64,000 nt of DNA from positions 221,618 through 285,617 of the forward strand of contig NZ_JABKDE010000007.1 in NCBI RefSeq assembly GCF_013623835.1. The letters run 5' to 3'. Every line of letters begins with the position of its first letter. The first letter of the stretch is position 1. The translations under genes and the position numbers were made by a program. Below the pieces are notes generated by a model that ran no database searches, was not told the DNA's origin, and saw nothing but the letters and a program-made list of their open reading frames with translations. Shown piece by piece: positions 25,827-35,435 of the stretch. The stretch comes from Brevibacterium oceani. GTDB lineage: Bacteria > Actinomycetota > Actinomycetes > Actinomycetales > Brevibacteriaceae.

Positions 25827-26236
25827 TCCTCGCCTCCACCCCAGCATCGACGCCCGACGGCACCGCCCCTGACCCCGACCTGGTGACCCCGGGAACGATC
25901 GGATTCCTCGTCACCTTGGCCGTGGTCATCGTCGTGATCTTCCTCATCCGCGACGCCCTCCGCCGCGTTCGTCGGGTGCGGGCACGCTCCGGCACCAGCG
26001 ACGCCTACCCGATTCCGCTGCGCAGGCATGTCGTGCCGAATCAGTCGACGCTCTCGGGCCCGGAAGAACCGGAAGCAGAGGACACATCCGCCGAGGCAGC
26101 CCCTTCCCCGGATGATGACGCTGGCAGCGTTGACACGAAGTCAGATGGCACACATGGCACTGGCGCAGAGTCAGAAGGCACTGAAGGCGATGGCACGAAG
26201 CCAGACGACGCCGACGGCTCTGACCCGAGGTCATGA
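25823..26236 (+). CDS. Small single-pass membrane protein
   Basis: A 137-residue protein with one transmembrane helix (GFLVTLAVVIVVIFLI, residues about 26 to 43), a basic stop-transfer segment (RDALRRVRRVRARSG) and an acidic, low-complexity tail (Asp/Glu/Thr/Gly). A similar small gene follows mca in other actinobacteria. The start overlaps the mca stop, so it is coupled to it. Function unknown; it might help export mercapturic products, but that is speculation. Confidence 0.65.
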   Translation: MILASTPASTPDGTAPDPDLVTPGTIGFLVTLAVVIVVIFLIRDALRRVRRVRARSGTSDAYPIPLRRHVVPNQSTLSGPEEPEAEDTSAEAAPSPDDDAGSVDTKSDGTHGTGAESEGTEGDGTKPDDADGSDPRS

Positions 26237-26276
26237 ACACACACGAGCCGGCCTGAACCGCTGGAGCTCAGTCCAC

Positions 26277-27062
26277 TCAGCACACCGCGACAGCCGCGAC
26301 GATGAGCGCGGCGAGGTGGCAGCCATAGCCGAAGATCGTCAGGATGTGGAAGATCTCGTGGAATCCCAACCACTTCGGTGACGGGTTCGGGCGTTTGATC
26401 CCATAGATCACGGCCCCAGCGATATAGCAGACCCCGCCGAGGACGATGAGGAGGCCGACGGCGGGAATCGTCTCCCAGATCTGGGGGATGTACCCGACTC
26501 CGGCCACACCGAAGCCGACGTAGATCGGAACGAAGAGCCACCTCGGCGCAGTGGTGAAGATCGTACGGAACGCCGCACCGAGAGCGGCGGCACCCCACAG
26601 CACCGACAGGAGCAGGATCGCCTGATCGGTGCGGAGCATGAGCACGGCCAGGGGTGTGTAGGTTCCGGCCGTGATGAGGAAGATGTTCGCGTGATCGAGC
26701 CGGCGCAGAACGAGGCGGGCTCGGGTGCGCCAGCGACCGCGGTGGTAGACGGCGGAGGTGCCGAAGAGCAGCATTCCGGTGATCGCGAAGATCGCGGCGG
26801 CGATGCGCGACTCGATCGTCGGCGAGATGATCACGAGGGCGAGTCCGCCGAACATCGCCAGTGGGAATGCGCCGGCATGGAACCAGCCGCGCAGCTTCGG
26901 CTTCACATGCCCGGCGAGCTTGGCCAGTTCGGCGCGCAGCGCGGAACGACGACGGGCGACGCGGTCCGGACGGGCCGGGAGCGCATTGTCACGGCCAGCG
27001 GCATCGGCTGAACGGGAATCATCGGGGACGAGTGCTGAGGACTCGGTGACCGGAGCATTCAT
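26277..27062 (-). CDS. Hemolysin III (TrhA/PAQR) family membrane protein
   Basis: A 261-residue protein with seven predicted transmembrane helices after a basic N-terminal region of about 55 residues. Family motifs: SAVYHRGRW (conserved Ser and His), LDHANIFLITAGTYTPLAV, and at the end WLGFHEIFHILTIFGYGCHLAAL, giving the metal-binding His pair. The family includes PAQR receptors; in bacteria it affects membrane-lipid homeostasis. The start follows a -10-like box by six bases (see below), so it is likely leaderless. Confidence 0.9.
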   Translation of the reverse strand: MNAPVTESSALVPDDSRSADAAGRDNALPARPDRVARRRSALRAELAKLAGHVKPKLRGWFHAGAFPLAMFGGLALVIISPTIESRIAAAIFAITGMLLFGTSAVYHRGRWRTRARLVLRRLDHANIFLITAGTYTPLAVLMLRTDQAILLLSVLWGAAALGAAFRTIFTTAPRWLFVPIYVGFGVAGVGYIPQIWETIPAVGLLIVLGGVCYIAGAVIYGIKRPNPSPKWLGFHEIFHILTIFGYGCHLAALIVAAVAVC

Positions 27063-27068
27063 GCCCCT

Positions 27069-27074
27069 ATCGTA
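27069..27074 (-). promoter_or_regulatory. Putative -10 box TACGAT for the hemolysin III gene
   Basis: On the minus strand TACGAT, six bases, then the ATG at 27062. Confidence 0.45.
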
Positions 27075-27165
27075 CCGAGCGGGGCTGAGGCCTCATTCAG
27101 CGAATCCGGCTAGTAGTCTGTATGGTGTTCGAACCGACCCGCGACCAACGTGAAAGAGGACAGCT

Positions 27166-27927
27166 GTGGCTCGACCGGTGAACCTGCTGTATCGGCTGTA
27201 CGAGCGACGGCTCAAACGCGAGCTCGACAAGTCGGTCCCGGTTCCGCGCCACGTCGGCGTCATCACCGACGGCAACCGCCGGTGGGCCAAGGAATTCGGT
27301 GCCACCACCGCCGACGGACACCGAGCGGGAGCGGCGAAGATCGTCGAATTCCTCGGCTGGTGCTTCGAGATCGACGTCGAGATCGTCACCCTCTACGTCC
27401 TGTCCAAGGAGAATCTTGCGCGTTCGGTCGACGAGGTCGAGATCCTCATCGAGATCATCTCCGATCTCGTCGAGAAGATCGCGGCCCTCGACGGCGTCGG
27501 CGTGCAGCTCGTCGGCGACCTCGACATCCTGCCCTCCGACCTGCGGGCGCGACTGGAAGCGGTGACGACGAACACCGACTGCGGAATGCGAGTCAACGTG
27601 GCCGTCGGCTACGGCGGTCGACAGGAGATCGTCAACGCGGTGCGCTCACTGCTCCGCACGCGCAGCGACGAGGGCACAGATCTTGAGACGATCATCTCGG
27701 AACTCTCACCTGAGCAGATCGGCGAACACCTCTACACGAAGGGGCAGCCGGATCCGGACCTCATCATCCGCTCCTCCGGCGAGCAGCGGCTCTCCGGCTT
27801 CCTCATGTGGCAGAGCGCCTACTCCGAGTTCTACTTCTGCGAGGCCTACTGGCCCGACTTCAGGCGCACCGACTTCCTTCGCGCCGTGCGCGACTACGGC
27901 CTGCGTCAACGGCGGTTCGGCAAGTAG
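27166..27927 (+). CDS. uppS: Isoprenyl (cis-prenyl) transferase
   Basis: Adds isopentenyl diphosphate units in cis to make polyprenyl carriers for cell-wall synthesis. The 253-residue product opens with the active-site strand HVGVITDGNRRWAKEFG (catalytic Asp), then GHRAGAAKIVEFLGWC, LYVLSKENLARSVDEV and the C-terminal DLIIRSSGEQRLSGFLMWQSAYSEFYF motif. The LSKEN segment resembles the short-chain Z-farnesyl synthase branch (Rv1086-like) rather than the decaprenyl branch (which has FSTEN), so product length could be short. The GTG start has AGAGGAC upstream. Confidence 0.9.
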   Translation: MARPVNLLYRLYERRLKRELDKSVPVPRHVGVITDGNRRWAKEFGATTADGHRAGAAKIVEFLGWCFEIDVEIVTLYVLSKENLARSVDEVEILIEIISDLVEKIAALDGVGVQLVGDLDILPSDLRARLEAVTTNTDCGMRVNVAVGYGGRQEIVNAVRSLLRTRSDEGTDLETIISELSPEQIGEHLYTKGQPDPDLIIRSSGEQRLSGFLMWQSAYSEFYFCEAYWPDFRRTDFLRAVRDYGLRQRRFGK

Positions 27928-28121
27928 GACGAACCGCCTCGGCGGGGGTGCGGGCATCGCCCATTCACACGAAGTTCATGACGCCGACTTTCCCGAACGC
28001 GCGTGCCGGTACCGATCCCGGCCGCGAACGGGGTTAGGTTGGCAGTAGTTGGTCGACACCAACCCGAGATCGGGGGATGTCAGAACCGGATCTCGGCGGA
28101 ACTCACGCCACAGAGGTCCTC

Positions 28122-29429
28122 ATGGCTAAAAATGTCCACACCTACGTTCTCGACACCTCGGTGCTGCTCTCGGATCCCGGCGCGCTTCTGCGCTTCGCCG
28201 AACACCATGTCGTCATCCCGCTCATCGTCGTCTCCGAACTCGAGGCGAAACGCAACCATCCCGAACTCGGCTTCACCGCACGCAAGGCCCTGCACATCCT
28301 CGACGACTTCCGGTCGGACTTCGACCGGCTGGATGAGCCCATCCCCGTCGGAGACGCGGGAGGGACCCTGCGGGTCGAACTCAACCACATCGACGCCTCG
28401 ACGATGCCGATCGGATTCGACCGCACGGAGAACGACACGCGCATCCTTGCCGTGGCCCGCAATCTCTCGGCCGAGGGCCACGACGTAGTGGTGGTGACCA
28501 AGGACGTGCCGATGCGCGTCAAGGCCTCGGCGCTGGGGCTGCACGCCGAAGAATACCTCGCTGAGCTCGCCACCGACTCCAGATTCACGGGGATGAGTGA
28601 GATCGGCTTCGACGACGAGCAGATGAGTGAGTTCTACGATTCGGGGTCGGTGGTCACCGAGGACGTCTCGGACGAGATCGTCAACACCGGTGTCGTCATC
28701 ACCTCCCCGCGCGGTTCCGGGCTCGGGCGGGTGCAGCCAGGCAATCGGGTGAGCATGGTGCGTGGGGACCGGGACATCTTCGGCGTCCACGGTCGGTCGG
28801 CCGAACAGCGCATCGCCATCGACATGCTGCTCGACGATGCGCTGGGAATCGTGTCACTGGGAGGGCGAGCCGGAACGGGGAAGTCCGCGCTGGCCCTCAT
28901 GGCGGGGCTGCAGAAGGTACTCGAGGAGAACAAGCACTCGAAGATCATGGTCTTCCGCCCGATCTATGCAGTCGGCGGGCAGAGCCTCGGCTTCCTTCCC
29001 GGCAGCGAGGGGGAGAAGATGAACCCCTGGGCCGAGGCGGTGTTCGACACGCTCAGCGCTCTGGTGAGCAAGAACGTCATCGACGAGGTGGTCAACCGAG
29101 GGATCCTCGAGGTGCTTCCGCTCACCCACATCCGCGGCCGTTCACTCCACGATGCGTTCGTCATCGTCGATGAGGCGCAGTCGCTGGAACGCAACGTGCT
29201 GCTCACGGTGCTCTCACGGATCGGGATGAATTCGAAGGTGGTGCTCACCCACGATGTCGCCCAGCGTGACAACCTGCGCGTAGGACGCCATGACGGAATC
29301 GCCGCGGTGATCGAGAAGCTCAAGGGCCACGAACTCTTCGCCCACGTCACGCTGACGCGGTCGGAGCGCTCGGAGATCGCGGCCCTGGTCACCGATGTGC
29401 TCGAGGAGTTCGATCCGTTCCGGTCCTGA
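28122..29429 (+). CDS. phoH2: PhoH2-type PIN-PhoH ATPase
   Basis: A 435-residue fusion. The N-terminal PIN nuclease domain ([19 protein letters not shown] with the acidic metal ligands, then [26 protein letters not shown]) precedes the PhoH helicase-like domain with Walker [13 protein letters not shown] and Walker [13 protein letters not shown]. PhoH2 proteins unwind and cut RNA in mycobacteria. The ATG at 28122 ([13 protein letters not shown]) fits AGAGG upstream and the PIN start; an in-frame ATG at 28077 would add fifteen residues. The PhoAT antitoxin that overlaps phoH2 in mycobacteria was not found. Next is fumC, the order seen in mycobacteria. Confidence 0.92.
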   Translation: MAKNVHTYVLDTSVLLSDPGALLRFAEHHVVIPLIVVSELEAKRNHPELGFTARKALHILDDFRSDFDRLDEPIPVGDAGGTLRVELNHIDASTMPIGFDRTENDTRILAVARNLSAEGHDVVVVTKDVPMRVKASALGLHAEEYLAELATDSRFTGMSEIGFDDEQMSEFYDSGSVVTEDVSDEIVNTGVVITSPRGSGLGRVQPGNRVSMVRGDRDIFGVHGRSAEQRIAIDMLLDDALGIVSLGGRAGTGKSALALMAGLQKVLEENKHSKIMVFRPIYAVGGQSLGFLPGSEGEKMNPWAEAVFDTLSALVSKNVIDEVVNRGILEVLPLTHIRGRSLHDAFVIVDEAQSLERNVLLTVLSRIGMNSKVVLTHDVAQRDNLRVGRHDGIAAVIEKLKGHELFAHVTLTRSERSEIAALVTDVLEEFDPFRS

Positions 29430-29492
29430 ACTCGGCGCCCGCGTCACCGACCGCTCAGGTCACCGCCGTTGTATCGCGCTATGCGGCGAGCT

Positions 29493-29530
29493 GTCGGCAG
29501 CAACGTGAGCGGTCGGCGGCAACGTGAGCG
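29493..29530 (+). repeat. 19-bp tandem repeat, two copies
   Basis: GTCGGC-R-GCAACGTGAGCG at 29493-29511 and 29512-29530, with a partial third copy after it. It lies in the gap between the phoH2 and fumC stops. Confidence 0.6.
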
Positions 29531-29550
29531 GTCGGTGCAGAGGCACGAAA

Positions 29551-29580
29551 CGGCGCCCGGACGATGTCGGCCGGGCGCCG
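29551..29580 (-). terminator. Terminator hairpin after fumC
   Basis: A 10-bp perfect stem (29551-29560 with 29571-29580) followed on the minus strand by TTTCG. It lies 26 bases past the fumC stop. Confidence 0.65.
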
Positions 29581-29605
29581 TGATCTGATCAGGCAGGTCT
29601 GATGC

Positions 29606-31009
29606 TTACTTGTAGCTGCCGATCATCGTGGTGACGTCGAGGGCCTTGTCGAGGTCGGCTTCGGTGATCGAACCGTTCTCGACGAAGCCGAGGTCGATCG
29701 TCGCTTCCTTGACGGTCATCTTGTTGGCCACGGCGTGCTTGGCGATCTTCGCGGCCGCCTCGTAGCCGATGACCTTGTTGAGCGGGGTGACGATCGAGGG
29801 GCTCGCCTCGGCGAGGAAGCGGGCGCGCTCCTCGTTGGCGGCCAGCCCGTTGATCATCTTCTCGGCCATCACGGTCGAGGCGTTGGCGAGCAGTCGGATC
29901 GACTCGAGCAGGTTCGAGGCCATCACGGGAATGCCCACGTTGAGTTCGAAGGCGCCGTTGGTCGAGGACAGGGACACCGAGGTGTCGTTGCCGATGACCT
30001 GGGCCGCGACCTGGATCGTCGCCTCACAGATGACCGGGTTGACCTTGCCGGGCATGATCGACGAACCGGGCTGCAGATCGGGGATCGCGATTTCGCCGAG
30101 GCCGGTGTTCGGTCCTGAACCCATCCAGCGCAGATCGTTGCAGATCTTCATGTAGCCGTAGGCGATGGTGCGCAGCTGGCCGGAGGCTTCGACGAGTCCG
30201 TCGCGGTTGGCCTGGGCCTCGAAGTGATTGCGTGCCTCGGTGATGGGCAGCCCGGTCTCCTCGGCGAGGATCTCGACGACACGGGAGGAGAATCCGTCGG
30301 GGGTGTTGATGCCGGTGCCCACGGCAGTTCCGCCCTGCGGGACCTCGGCGACGCGGGGGAGTGAGGCTTCGATGCGTTCGATGCCGTAGCGGATCTGAGC
30401 TGCATAGCCGCCGAACTCCTGGCCGAGGGTGACCGGGGTGGCGTCCATGAGGTGGGTGCGGCCGGACTTGACGATGGAGGAGAACTCCTCGGCCTTCTTC
30501 TCCAGCGAGGTCGCCAGCGTGTCCATGGCCGGGATCAGGGTGTTGACCAGTGCCTTGGTCACGGCCAGGTGCACCGAGGTGGGGAAGACGTCGTTCGAGG
30601 ACTGCGAGGCATTGACGTGGTCGTTGGGGTGGACGTCGACGCCGTCGGCCTCGAGGGCCTTCGTCGCGAGCGAGGCGAGGACCTCGTTGGTGTTCATGTT
30701 CGACGAGGTGCCCGACCCGGTCTGGAACACATCGATGGGGAAGTGGGTGTCGTACTTGCCGGCGATGACTTCGTCGGCGGCGTTCTGGATCGCGGTGGAG
30801 CGAGCCTCGTCGAGGACTCCGAGCTCGAGGTTGGCCTTGGCCGCGGCCTTCTTGACCTGGGCCAGGGCGGCGATGTGTGCCGATTCGAGGGTCTTGCCCG
30901 AGATCGGGAAGTTCTCCACCGCGCGCTGTGTCTGCGCACTGTAGAGGGCGTCCTTGGGGACCTTCACTTCTCCCATGGTGTCGTGTTCGATGCGAAACTC
31001 TTCGCTCAT
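29606..31009 (-). CDS. fumC: Class II fumarate hydratase
   Basis: Interconverts fumarate and malate in the TCA cycle, without an iron-sulfur cluster. The 467-residue product contains the superfamily signature [11 protein letters not shown], plus [30 protein letters not shown] (substrate site), [13 protein letters not shown] and [21 protein letters not shown]. The length is normal. An AAAGGAC ribosome site precedes the ATG. The order glpX, carbonic anhydrase, fumC on the minus strand suggests an operon. Confidence 0.96.
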   Translation of the reverse strand: MSEEFRIEHDTMGEVKVPKDALYSAQTQRAVENFPISGKTLESAHIAALAQVKKAAAKANLELGVLDEARSTAIQNAADEVIAGKYDTHFPIDVFQTGSGTSSNMNTNEVLASLATKALEADGVDVHPNDHVNASQSSNDVFPTSVHLAVTKALVNTLIPAMDTLATSLEKKAEEFSSIVKSGRTHLMDATPVTLGQEFGGYAAQIRYGIERIEASLPRVAEVPQGGTAVGTGINTPDGFSSRVVEILAEETGLPITEARNHFEAQANRDGLVEASGQLRTIAYGYMKICNDLRWMGSGPNTGLGEIAIPDLQPGSSIMPGKVNPVICEATIQVAAQVIGNDTSVSLSSTNGAFELNVGIPVMASNLLESIRLLANASTVMAEKMINGLAANEERARFLAEASPSIVTPLNKVIGYEAAAKIAKHAVANKMTVKEATIDLGFVENGSITEADLDKALDVTTMIGSYK

Positions 31010-31109
31010 GTCTGTCCTTTCCGACTTGCTGCCGTGGAATGATTCCGGGGCGTGATGGATCTGTGTGGTGACGTCGTGGCGGCGTCTCTTCTGGGCCCGC
31101 GGGCCCGGG

Positions 31110-31736
31110 TCAGGACGCGTAGGTGGAGACAGCCGCCTCGTCGCCTCCGTACTGGGCGACGACCGTGGTCCGGCCGTCGTGGAGCTGATAGGTGAGTCCG
31201 ACGATGATCAGTCGCCCCTCATCGACCGCGCGGGCGATGAGGGAGGAGAGCTGCATGATCTTGTCGACGGTGTCGATGGTGTTCTGGACGACGGTCTCGT
31301 TCACCGTGGTGCGGTCGTTCTTGCGCGCACGGGCAACGGTGGGCAGGATCCTCGCGACGACGTCGGAGATGAACCCCGGGGGAGTCTCACCGGTGTCGTA
31401 GGCGTTGTAGGCCGCAGTGACAGCTCCGCAGCTGTCATGCCCGAGCACGACGAGCAGCGGAGTGCCGAGCATCTCGACTCCGTACTCGAGCGAACCCAAA
31501 GTCACCGGATCGACGACCTGGCCGGCGTTGCGCACGACGAACATGTCTCCGAGGCCGACGTCGAAGATCATCTCCGCGGCCACCCGGGAGTCGGCGCAGC
31601 CGAAGAGCGTGACGAACGGAGCCTGATCGCCAGTGACCGCTTCTCGTCGAGCGGTGTCCTGATTCGGGTGTTCGGGCTCATCGCTGACGAAGCGCCGGTT
31701 GCCTTCGATCAAGCGGTTCCACGCGTTGTTGGGCAT
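31110..31736 (-). CDS. Beta-class carbonic anhydrase
   Basis: Zinc enzyme that hydrates CO2. The 208-residue protein has the Cys-Asp-x-Arg dyad ([17 protein letters not shown]) and the His-x2-Cys pair ([10 protein letters not shown]) that bind zinc. [11 protein letters not shown] and [17 protein letters not shown] are family motifs. The upstream region has only a weak GCAGGT ribosome site. Between glpX and fumC in the same orientation, it may provide bicarbonate for carboxylating steps. Confidence 0.93.
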   Translation of the reverse strand: MPNNAWNRLIEGNRRFVSDEPEHPNQDTARREAVTGDQAPFVTLFGCADSRVAAEMIFDVGLGDMFVVRNAGQVVDPVTLGSLEYGVEMLGTPLLVVLGHDSCGAVTAAYNAYDTGETPPGFISDVVARILPTVARARKNDRTTVNETVVQNTIDTVDKIMQLSSLIARAVDEGRLIIVGLTYQLHDGRTTVVAQYGGDEAAVSTYAS

Positions 31737-31804
31737 TGTGATCAGACCTGCTTCCAGTGGCGATGGATATGTGTGCGCTGCTCGGCGTGTGTAGGGGCTC
31801 CGAC

Positions 31805-32929
31805 TCAGATGAGTCCGCGACGCGCCGCTTCTTCGGCTGCCTCGACATAGGAGTGGGTCTTCGCGGACTGGTGCTCGGCGAAGACCTGTCGGACGGTGCC
31901 CGACTTCGAGCGCATGACGAGTGAGTGAGTGGTGACGTGCCCGCCCTGGAACTTCACGCCGTCGAGCAGGTCGCCGTTGGTGATGCCGGTGGCCACGAAG
32001 TAGCTGTTGTCGCCGGTGACGAGGTCGTCGGTGTTGAGGACCTGGTTGACGTCGAGTCCGGCCTTGGCGGCGGCATCGCGTTCGGAGTCATCCTGGGGCC
32101 AGAGACGACCCTGGATGACACCGCCGAGTGCCTTGATGGCGCATGCGGTGATGATGCCCTCCGGGGTGCCGCCGATGCCCATGAGCATGTCGACGCCGGT
32201 GCCGGGACGGCACGCGGCGATGGCGCCTGCGACGTCACCATCGGTGATGAGCTGGATTCGGGCGCCGGCGGCGCGGATCTCATCGATCATCTGCTGGTGG
32301 CGGGGGCGGTCGAGGATCATCACGGTGACGGAACCGGGATCCTTCGTGCCCTTCGCCTTGGCGACGCGGCGGATGTTCTCGGCGATCGGCAGGCGCAGGT
32401 CCACAGCATCGGCCGCTTCGGGGCCGGTGACGAGCTTCTCCATATAGAACACTGCGGATGGGTCGTACATCGCACCGTCTTCGGTGACCGCCATGACCGA
32501 GATCGCATTGGGCATGCCCAGCGCGGTCAGGCGGGTGCCGTCGATGGGGTCAACGGCGACGTCGCAGTGCGGGCCGGTGCCGTCGCCGACCTGCTCACCG
32601 TTGAAGAGCATCGGAGCTTCGTCCTTCTCGCCCTCTCCGATGACGACGGTGCCGGCCATGCGGACGGTGGAGATGACGTTGCGCATCGCTGCCACGGCGG
32701 CTCCGTCGGCTGCGTTCTTGTCACCGCGGCCGACCCAGGGAGCGGCAGCGATTGCCGCGGCCTCAGTGACTCTCACGAGTTCGAGTGCGAGGTTGCGGTC
32801 GGGCGCGTCCTCACTGACCTGTGCTTTCTGCGACCATGCATCGGTCACGGCAACGGGGGGAGTCTCGTCGTCGACTCGTCCGCGGTCATGGTGAGATTTC
32901 ACGTCAACAGGCTCTTTGGAGTCACTCAT
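31805..32929 (-). CDS. glpX: Fructose-1,6-bisphosphatase class II
   Basis: Hydrolyses fructose 1,6-bisphosphate in gluconeogenesis. The 374-residue protein has the Li-sensitive phosphatase motifs: [12 protein letters not shown] (metal ligands), [11 protein letters not shown] and [20 protein letters not shown]. The first 30 residues are polar and not conserved. The ATG at 32929 has GGAGG upstream and is the clear start; the open frame to 33370 overlaps the divergent DUF4245 gene and is not real. Probably the first gene of a unit with carbonic anhydrase and fumC. Confidence 0.95.
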   Translation of the reverse strand: MSDSKEPVDVKSHHDRGRVDDETPPVAVTDAWSQKAQVSEDAPDRNLALELVRVTEAAAIAAAPWVGRGDKNAADGAAVAAMRNVISTVRMAGTVVIGEGEKDEAPMLFNGEQVGDGTGPHCDVAVDPIDGTRLTALGMPNAISVMAVTEDGAMYDPSAVFYMEKLVTGPEAADAVDLRLPIAENIRRVAKAKGTKDPGSVTVMILDRPRHQQMIDEIRAAGARIQLITDGDVAGAIAACRPGTGVDMLMGIGGTPEGIITACAIKALGGVIQGRLWPQDDSERDAAAKAGLDVNQVLNTDDLVTGDNSYFVATGITNGDLLDGVKFQGGHVTTHSLVMRSKSGTVRQVFAEHQSAKTHSYVEAAEEAARRGLI

Positions 32930-33127
32930 GCCTCCAATTGTGCCACCCCTGTGATGAGGGTCGCGACAGCGGTATCGGGTTGTGGCGTCGGCCACCTCGG
33001 AGCGTGGGGATTGGCTCTTGGCACCCCAGCCGAGGACAATGGCGATGTGAATGTCCGAAATGCTGCCGACGAGGCGGGTACCCGAACGGTCGTCAACGAC
33101 TCGATCTCGGGCCCCAAGGGAGAGTCC

Positions 33128-33697
33128 ATGGCTGACGAGTCCGGAGCGATGTTGCCGGGTTCTCGGGAAGAGATGCGCTTCCTGCGGAAGAACTCGAACT
33201 GGGTGAACATGGTCATCGCCATCCTCGCGTGTCTGGCGGTGGCAGTGGGGATCCTGTTCATCGCGCCTCAGCCGGAGGTCGATTCCGAACGCGTCGTCGA
33301 TTATCAGGGCATCGCCGAGCAGTCCGAAGGCAACGCGGACTTCGACCTCATCGTGCCGCAGATCCCTCAAGGCTGGTCGGCCAACGAAGCGACCCTTGAT
33401 CGCCTCAATGACTCAGAGTTCCTCTCCTGGTACATGTCCTTCATCGGCACCGACGATCAGTGGGTGAGCATCGAGCAGTCCAAGGCCAGCGCGAACTGGG
33501 CGAAGAATAAGACTGATGACGCCGTCGCCGCTGAGAAGGTCACCGTCGGTGGAGCCGACTTCCAGATCTACCGCACCGATGAAGCGAAGGAATACTGGGT
33601 CACGCATAAGGGCGACGTGTATGTCGTCATGACGGCTACAGCCGCGCCGGACACGATCAACTCCTTCGCCGACCAGGTGGCCGCGCAGCTGAAGTGA
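33128..33697 (+). CDS. DUF4245 domain membrane protein
   Basis: A 189-residue protein: a short N-terminal cytoplasmic part, one transmembrane helix ([19 protein letters not shown]) and an extracytoplasmic DUF4245 domain ([41 protein letters not shown]). Rv1100-like genes sit opposite glpX in mycobacteria. The ATG at 33128 lies within GGGAGAG-TCC, a close ribosome site. The frame is open far upstream because of antisense composition over glpX. Function unknown. Confidence 0.83.
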   Translation: MADESGAMLPGSREEMRFLRKNSNWVNMVIAILACLAVAVGILFIAPQPEVDSERVVDYQGIAEQSEGNADFDLIVPQIPQGWSANEATLDRLNDSEFLSWYMSFIGTDDQWVSIEQSKASANWAKNKTDDAVAAEKVTVGGADFQIYRTDEAKEYWVTHKGDVYVVMTATAAPDTINSFADQVAAQLK

Positions 33698-33704
33698 GCC
33701 GCCG

Positions 33705-33738
33705 GCTCACTCCGCGTCGTCGCTCACTCCGCGTCGTC
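33705..33738 (+). repeat. 17-bp tandem duplication at the 3' end of xseB
   Basis: GCTCACTCCGCGTCGTC occurs twice head-to-tail (33705-33721 and 33722-33738). It covers the stop and last four codons (DDAE) of xseB, so a spare copy of the end of the gene lies just after its stop. Confidence 0.75.
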
Positions 33739-33963
33739 GGAGGTCTCCTCGCGTGCCTTGTCGAGCCGTTCGCGGGCACCGTTGAGCCATGACTGGCAGC
33801 GGTCGGCCAAGGCTTCTCCGCGTTCCCAGAGGCGCAGTGACTCCTCGAGCGGCAGATTGCCGGTTTCGAGTCGTTTGACGGTCATGACGAGTTCCTCACG
33901 CGCCTGCTCGTAGCTCAGCGTGCTGATTTCGGGCTGGTCCTGTGCGGTCGTCGGTTCGGTCAT
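33724..33963 (-). CDS. xseB: Exodeoxyribonuclease VII small subunit
   Basis: A 79-residue helical hairpin protein that coats the XseA rod; several copies join one large subunit to form exonuclease VII, which degrades single-stranded [45 protein letters not shown] is the hallmark sequence. An AAGGAG ribosome site precedes the ATG. It follows xseA in the same orientation. Confidence 0.94.
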   Translation of the reverse strand: MTEPTTAQDQPEISTLSYEQAREELVMTVKRLETGNLPLEESLRLWERGEALADRCQSWLNGARERLDKAREETSDDAE

Positions 33964-34035
33964 CGTGGTCTCCTTCTCATGGTGTGGTGTCTGTCTGTTG
34001 GTGCGATGTCGATTCGCAGTGATGCGGCGCAGTGG

Positions 34036-35334
34036 TCAGTCGGCTGGCTCGGTCTCGGGTGTGACTTCGGTGATATCGGCATCGAAGCGTCCGTGCGCGA
34101 CACGCACGTGGACCGTGTCCCCGGCGGCCACCTCGGCGGCATCGCGGACCGCCTGGCCTGCATCGGTCTGGACGACGGCATAGCCGCGTTCGAGGGTACG
34201 CAGCGGCGAGAGCGATCGTGCCTGGGAGCGGAGATGCTGAATCTCGTTCTGAGCCTGAATGAGCAGTCCGTTCGCTGCCTGCAGGCTGCGGCGGCGGATC
34301 ATCGTCAGTTCGTTCTCATGCGCGGTGATCATTGTCTGCGGTTCGGCCAGCACAGGCCGTGAGCGTACGGCGGTGAGCATCTCCTGTTCGCGGTCGAGGA
34401 TGCGATTGACCGCAGCTTCGAGTTCGGCACGGGCCCGCAGCAGGTTCATTCCCTCCTCGGCGACATCAGGAACGATGCGTTTGGCCGCGTCCGTCGGCGT
34501 CGAGGCGCGCATATCAGCGACCTCGTCGAGGATCGGACGGTCGGCCTCGTGCCCGATCGCCGAGACCACCGGGGTCCGGGCCGAGGACACAGCTCGGACG
34601 AGTGCCTCATTGGAGAACGGGAGGAGATCCTCCATGCTGCCGCCGCCGCGGGCGATGACGATCACGTCGATGTTCGGGTCCTCGTCGAGCTCGGCGAGGT
34701 TCTTCATCACCCCGGGCACGGCGTCGGGGCCCTGCACGGCGCAGTTGCGGATCTCGAACTCCGCCGCGGGCCACCGCAGGTGCACATTGCGTACGACGTC
34801 CTTCTGCGCATCCGATTCACGTCCGGTGATCAGGCCGATCCGGTTCGGCAGGAAGGGAAGCCGGAGTTTCCGGCCCGGGTCGAAGAGTCCTTCGGCGGCC
34901 AGCTGCTTCTTCAGCCGTTCGAGCCGGGCGAGCAGTTCGCCGAGGCCGACGGCGCGGATGTCGTTGGCCCGCATCGTCAGCCGTCCGGTCTTCGTCCAGA
35001 AGTCGGCCTTGAGGTTGGCGACGACGTGGCTGCCTTCGGTCAGGGGTGCGCCGGTGCGTTCGAGGACGTTCTTCCAGATCTGAACGGGTAGAGACATCTC
35101 GACATCGGTGTCGCGCAGGGTCAGGTAACTGGCTTTGCCGCGGTGGTTGAGCTCGACGACCTGCCCTTCGATCCACACGCTCGACATGCGGTCGATATAG
35201 GACTTCATCTTCGACGAGAGCAGGCTCAGCGGCCACGGGTTCTCCGCCGTGGTGTCGGCGGCTGTGGCGGCGAGTTCCTTCGGTTCGACGGCTTCGCCGA
35301 GCGTGCCGGGAGTCCCGGAGATGCGTTGTGCCAT
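34036..35334 (-). CDS. xseA: Exodeoxyribonuclease VII large subunit
   Basis: A 432-residue catalytic subunit of exonuclease VII. The N-terminal OB-fold (VWIEGQVVELNHRGKASYLTLRD) binds single-stranded DNA, then the nuclease domain IGLITGRESDAQKDVVRNVHLRWP, IDVIVIARGGGSMEDLLPFSNEALVRA and VVSAIGHEADRPILDEVADMRASTPTDAA, followed by a long coiled-coil and the C-terminal LSPLRTLERGYAVV motif. ATG at 35334 is chosen over an ATG at 35388 because of an AAGGGG site upstream. It is upstream of xseB and divergent from ispH. Confidence 0.95.
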   Translation of the reverse strand: MAQRISGTPGTLGEAVEPKELAATAADTTAENPWPLSLLSSKMKSYIDRMSSVWIEGQVVELNHRGKASYLTLRDTDVEMSLPVQIWKNVLERTGAPLTEGSHVVANLKADFWTKTGRLTMRANDIRAVGLGELLARLERLKKQLAAEGLFDPGRKLRLPFLPNRIGLITGRESDAQKDVVRNVHLRWPAAEFEIRNCAVQGPDAVPGVMKNLAELDEDPNIDVIVIARGGGSMEDLLPFSNEALVRAVSSARTPVVSAIGHEADRPILDEVADMRASTPTDAAKRIVPDVAEEGMNLLRARAELEAAVNRILDREQEMLTAVRSRPVLAEPQTMITAHENELTMIRRRSLQAANGLLIQAQNEIQHLRSQARSLSPLRTLERGYAVVQTDAGQAVRDAAEVAAGDTVHVRVAHGRFDADITEVTPETEPAD

Positions 35335-35423
35335 GGTGTGTCCCCTTCCGAACCCCCAGCCTAACGAACACCACTGACGTAGACCCACATCGCTGTGCGT
35401 GGGTGCTGTTGATGCGCCCGGCT

Positions 35424-35429
35424 TAGACT
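35424..35429 (+). promoter_or_regulatory. Putative -10 box TAGACT for ispH
   Basis: TAGACT, six bases, then the GTG at 35436. No ribosome site fits; the message would be leaderless. Confidence 0.5.
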
Positions 35430-35435
35430 GGTCGG

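Noticed and set aside
26100..26230. Repeated GATGGCAC-like units at the end of the small membrane-protein gene
   Set aside because: Imperfect and explained by the low-complexity Asp/Gly/Thr/Glu codons of the tail; not a CRISPR or other array.
31925..33127. Long upstream extension of the DUF4245 frame across glpX
   Set aside because: The extension is antisense to glpX, and the family start with a membrane helix fits the ATG at 33128.
32930..33370. N-terminal extension of glpX to 33370
   Set aside because: It would overlap the divergent DUF4245 gene; GGAGG sits just before the ATG at 32929, and the extra sequence is not conserved-looking.
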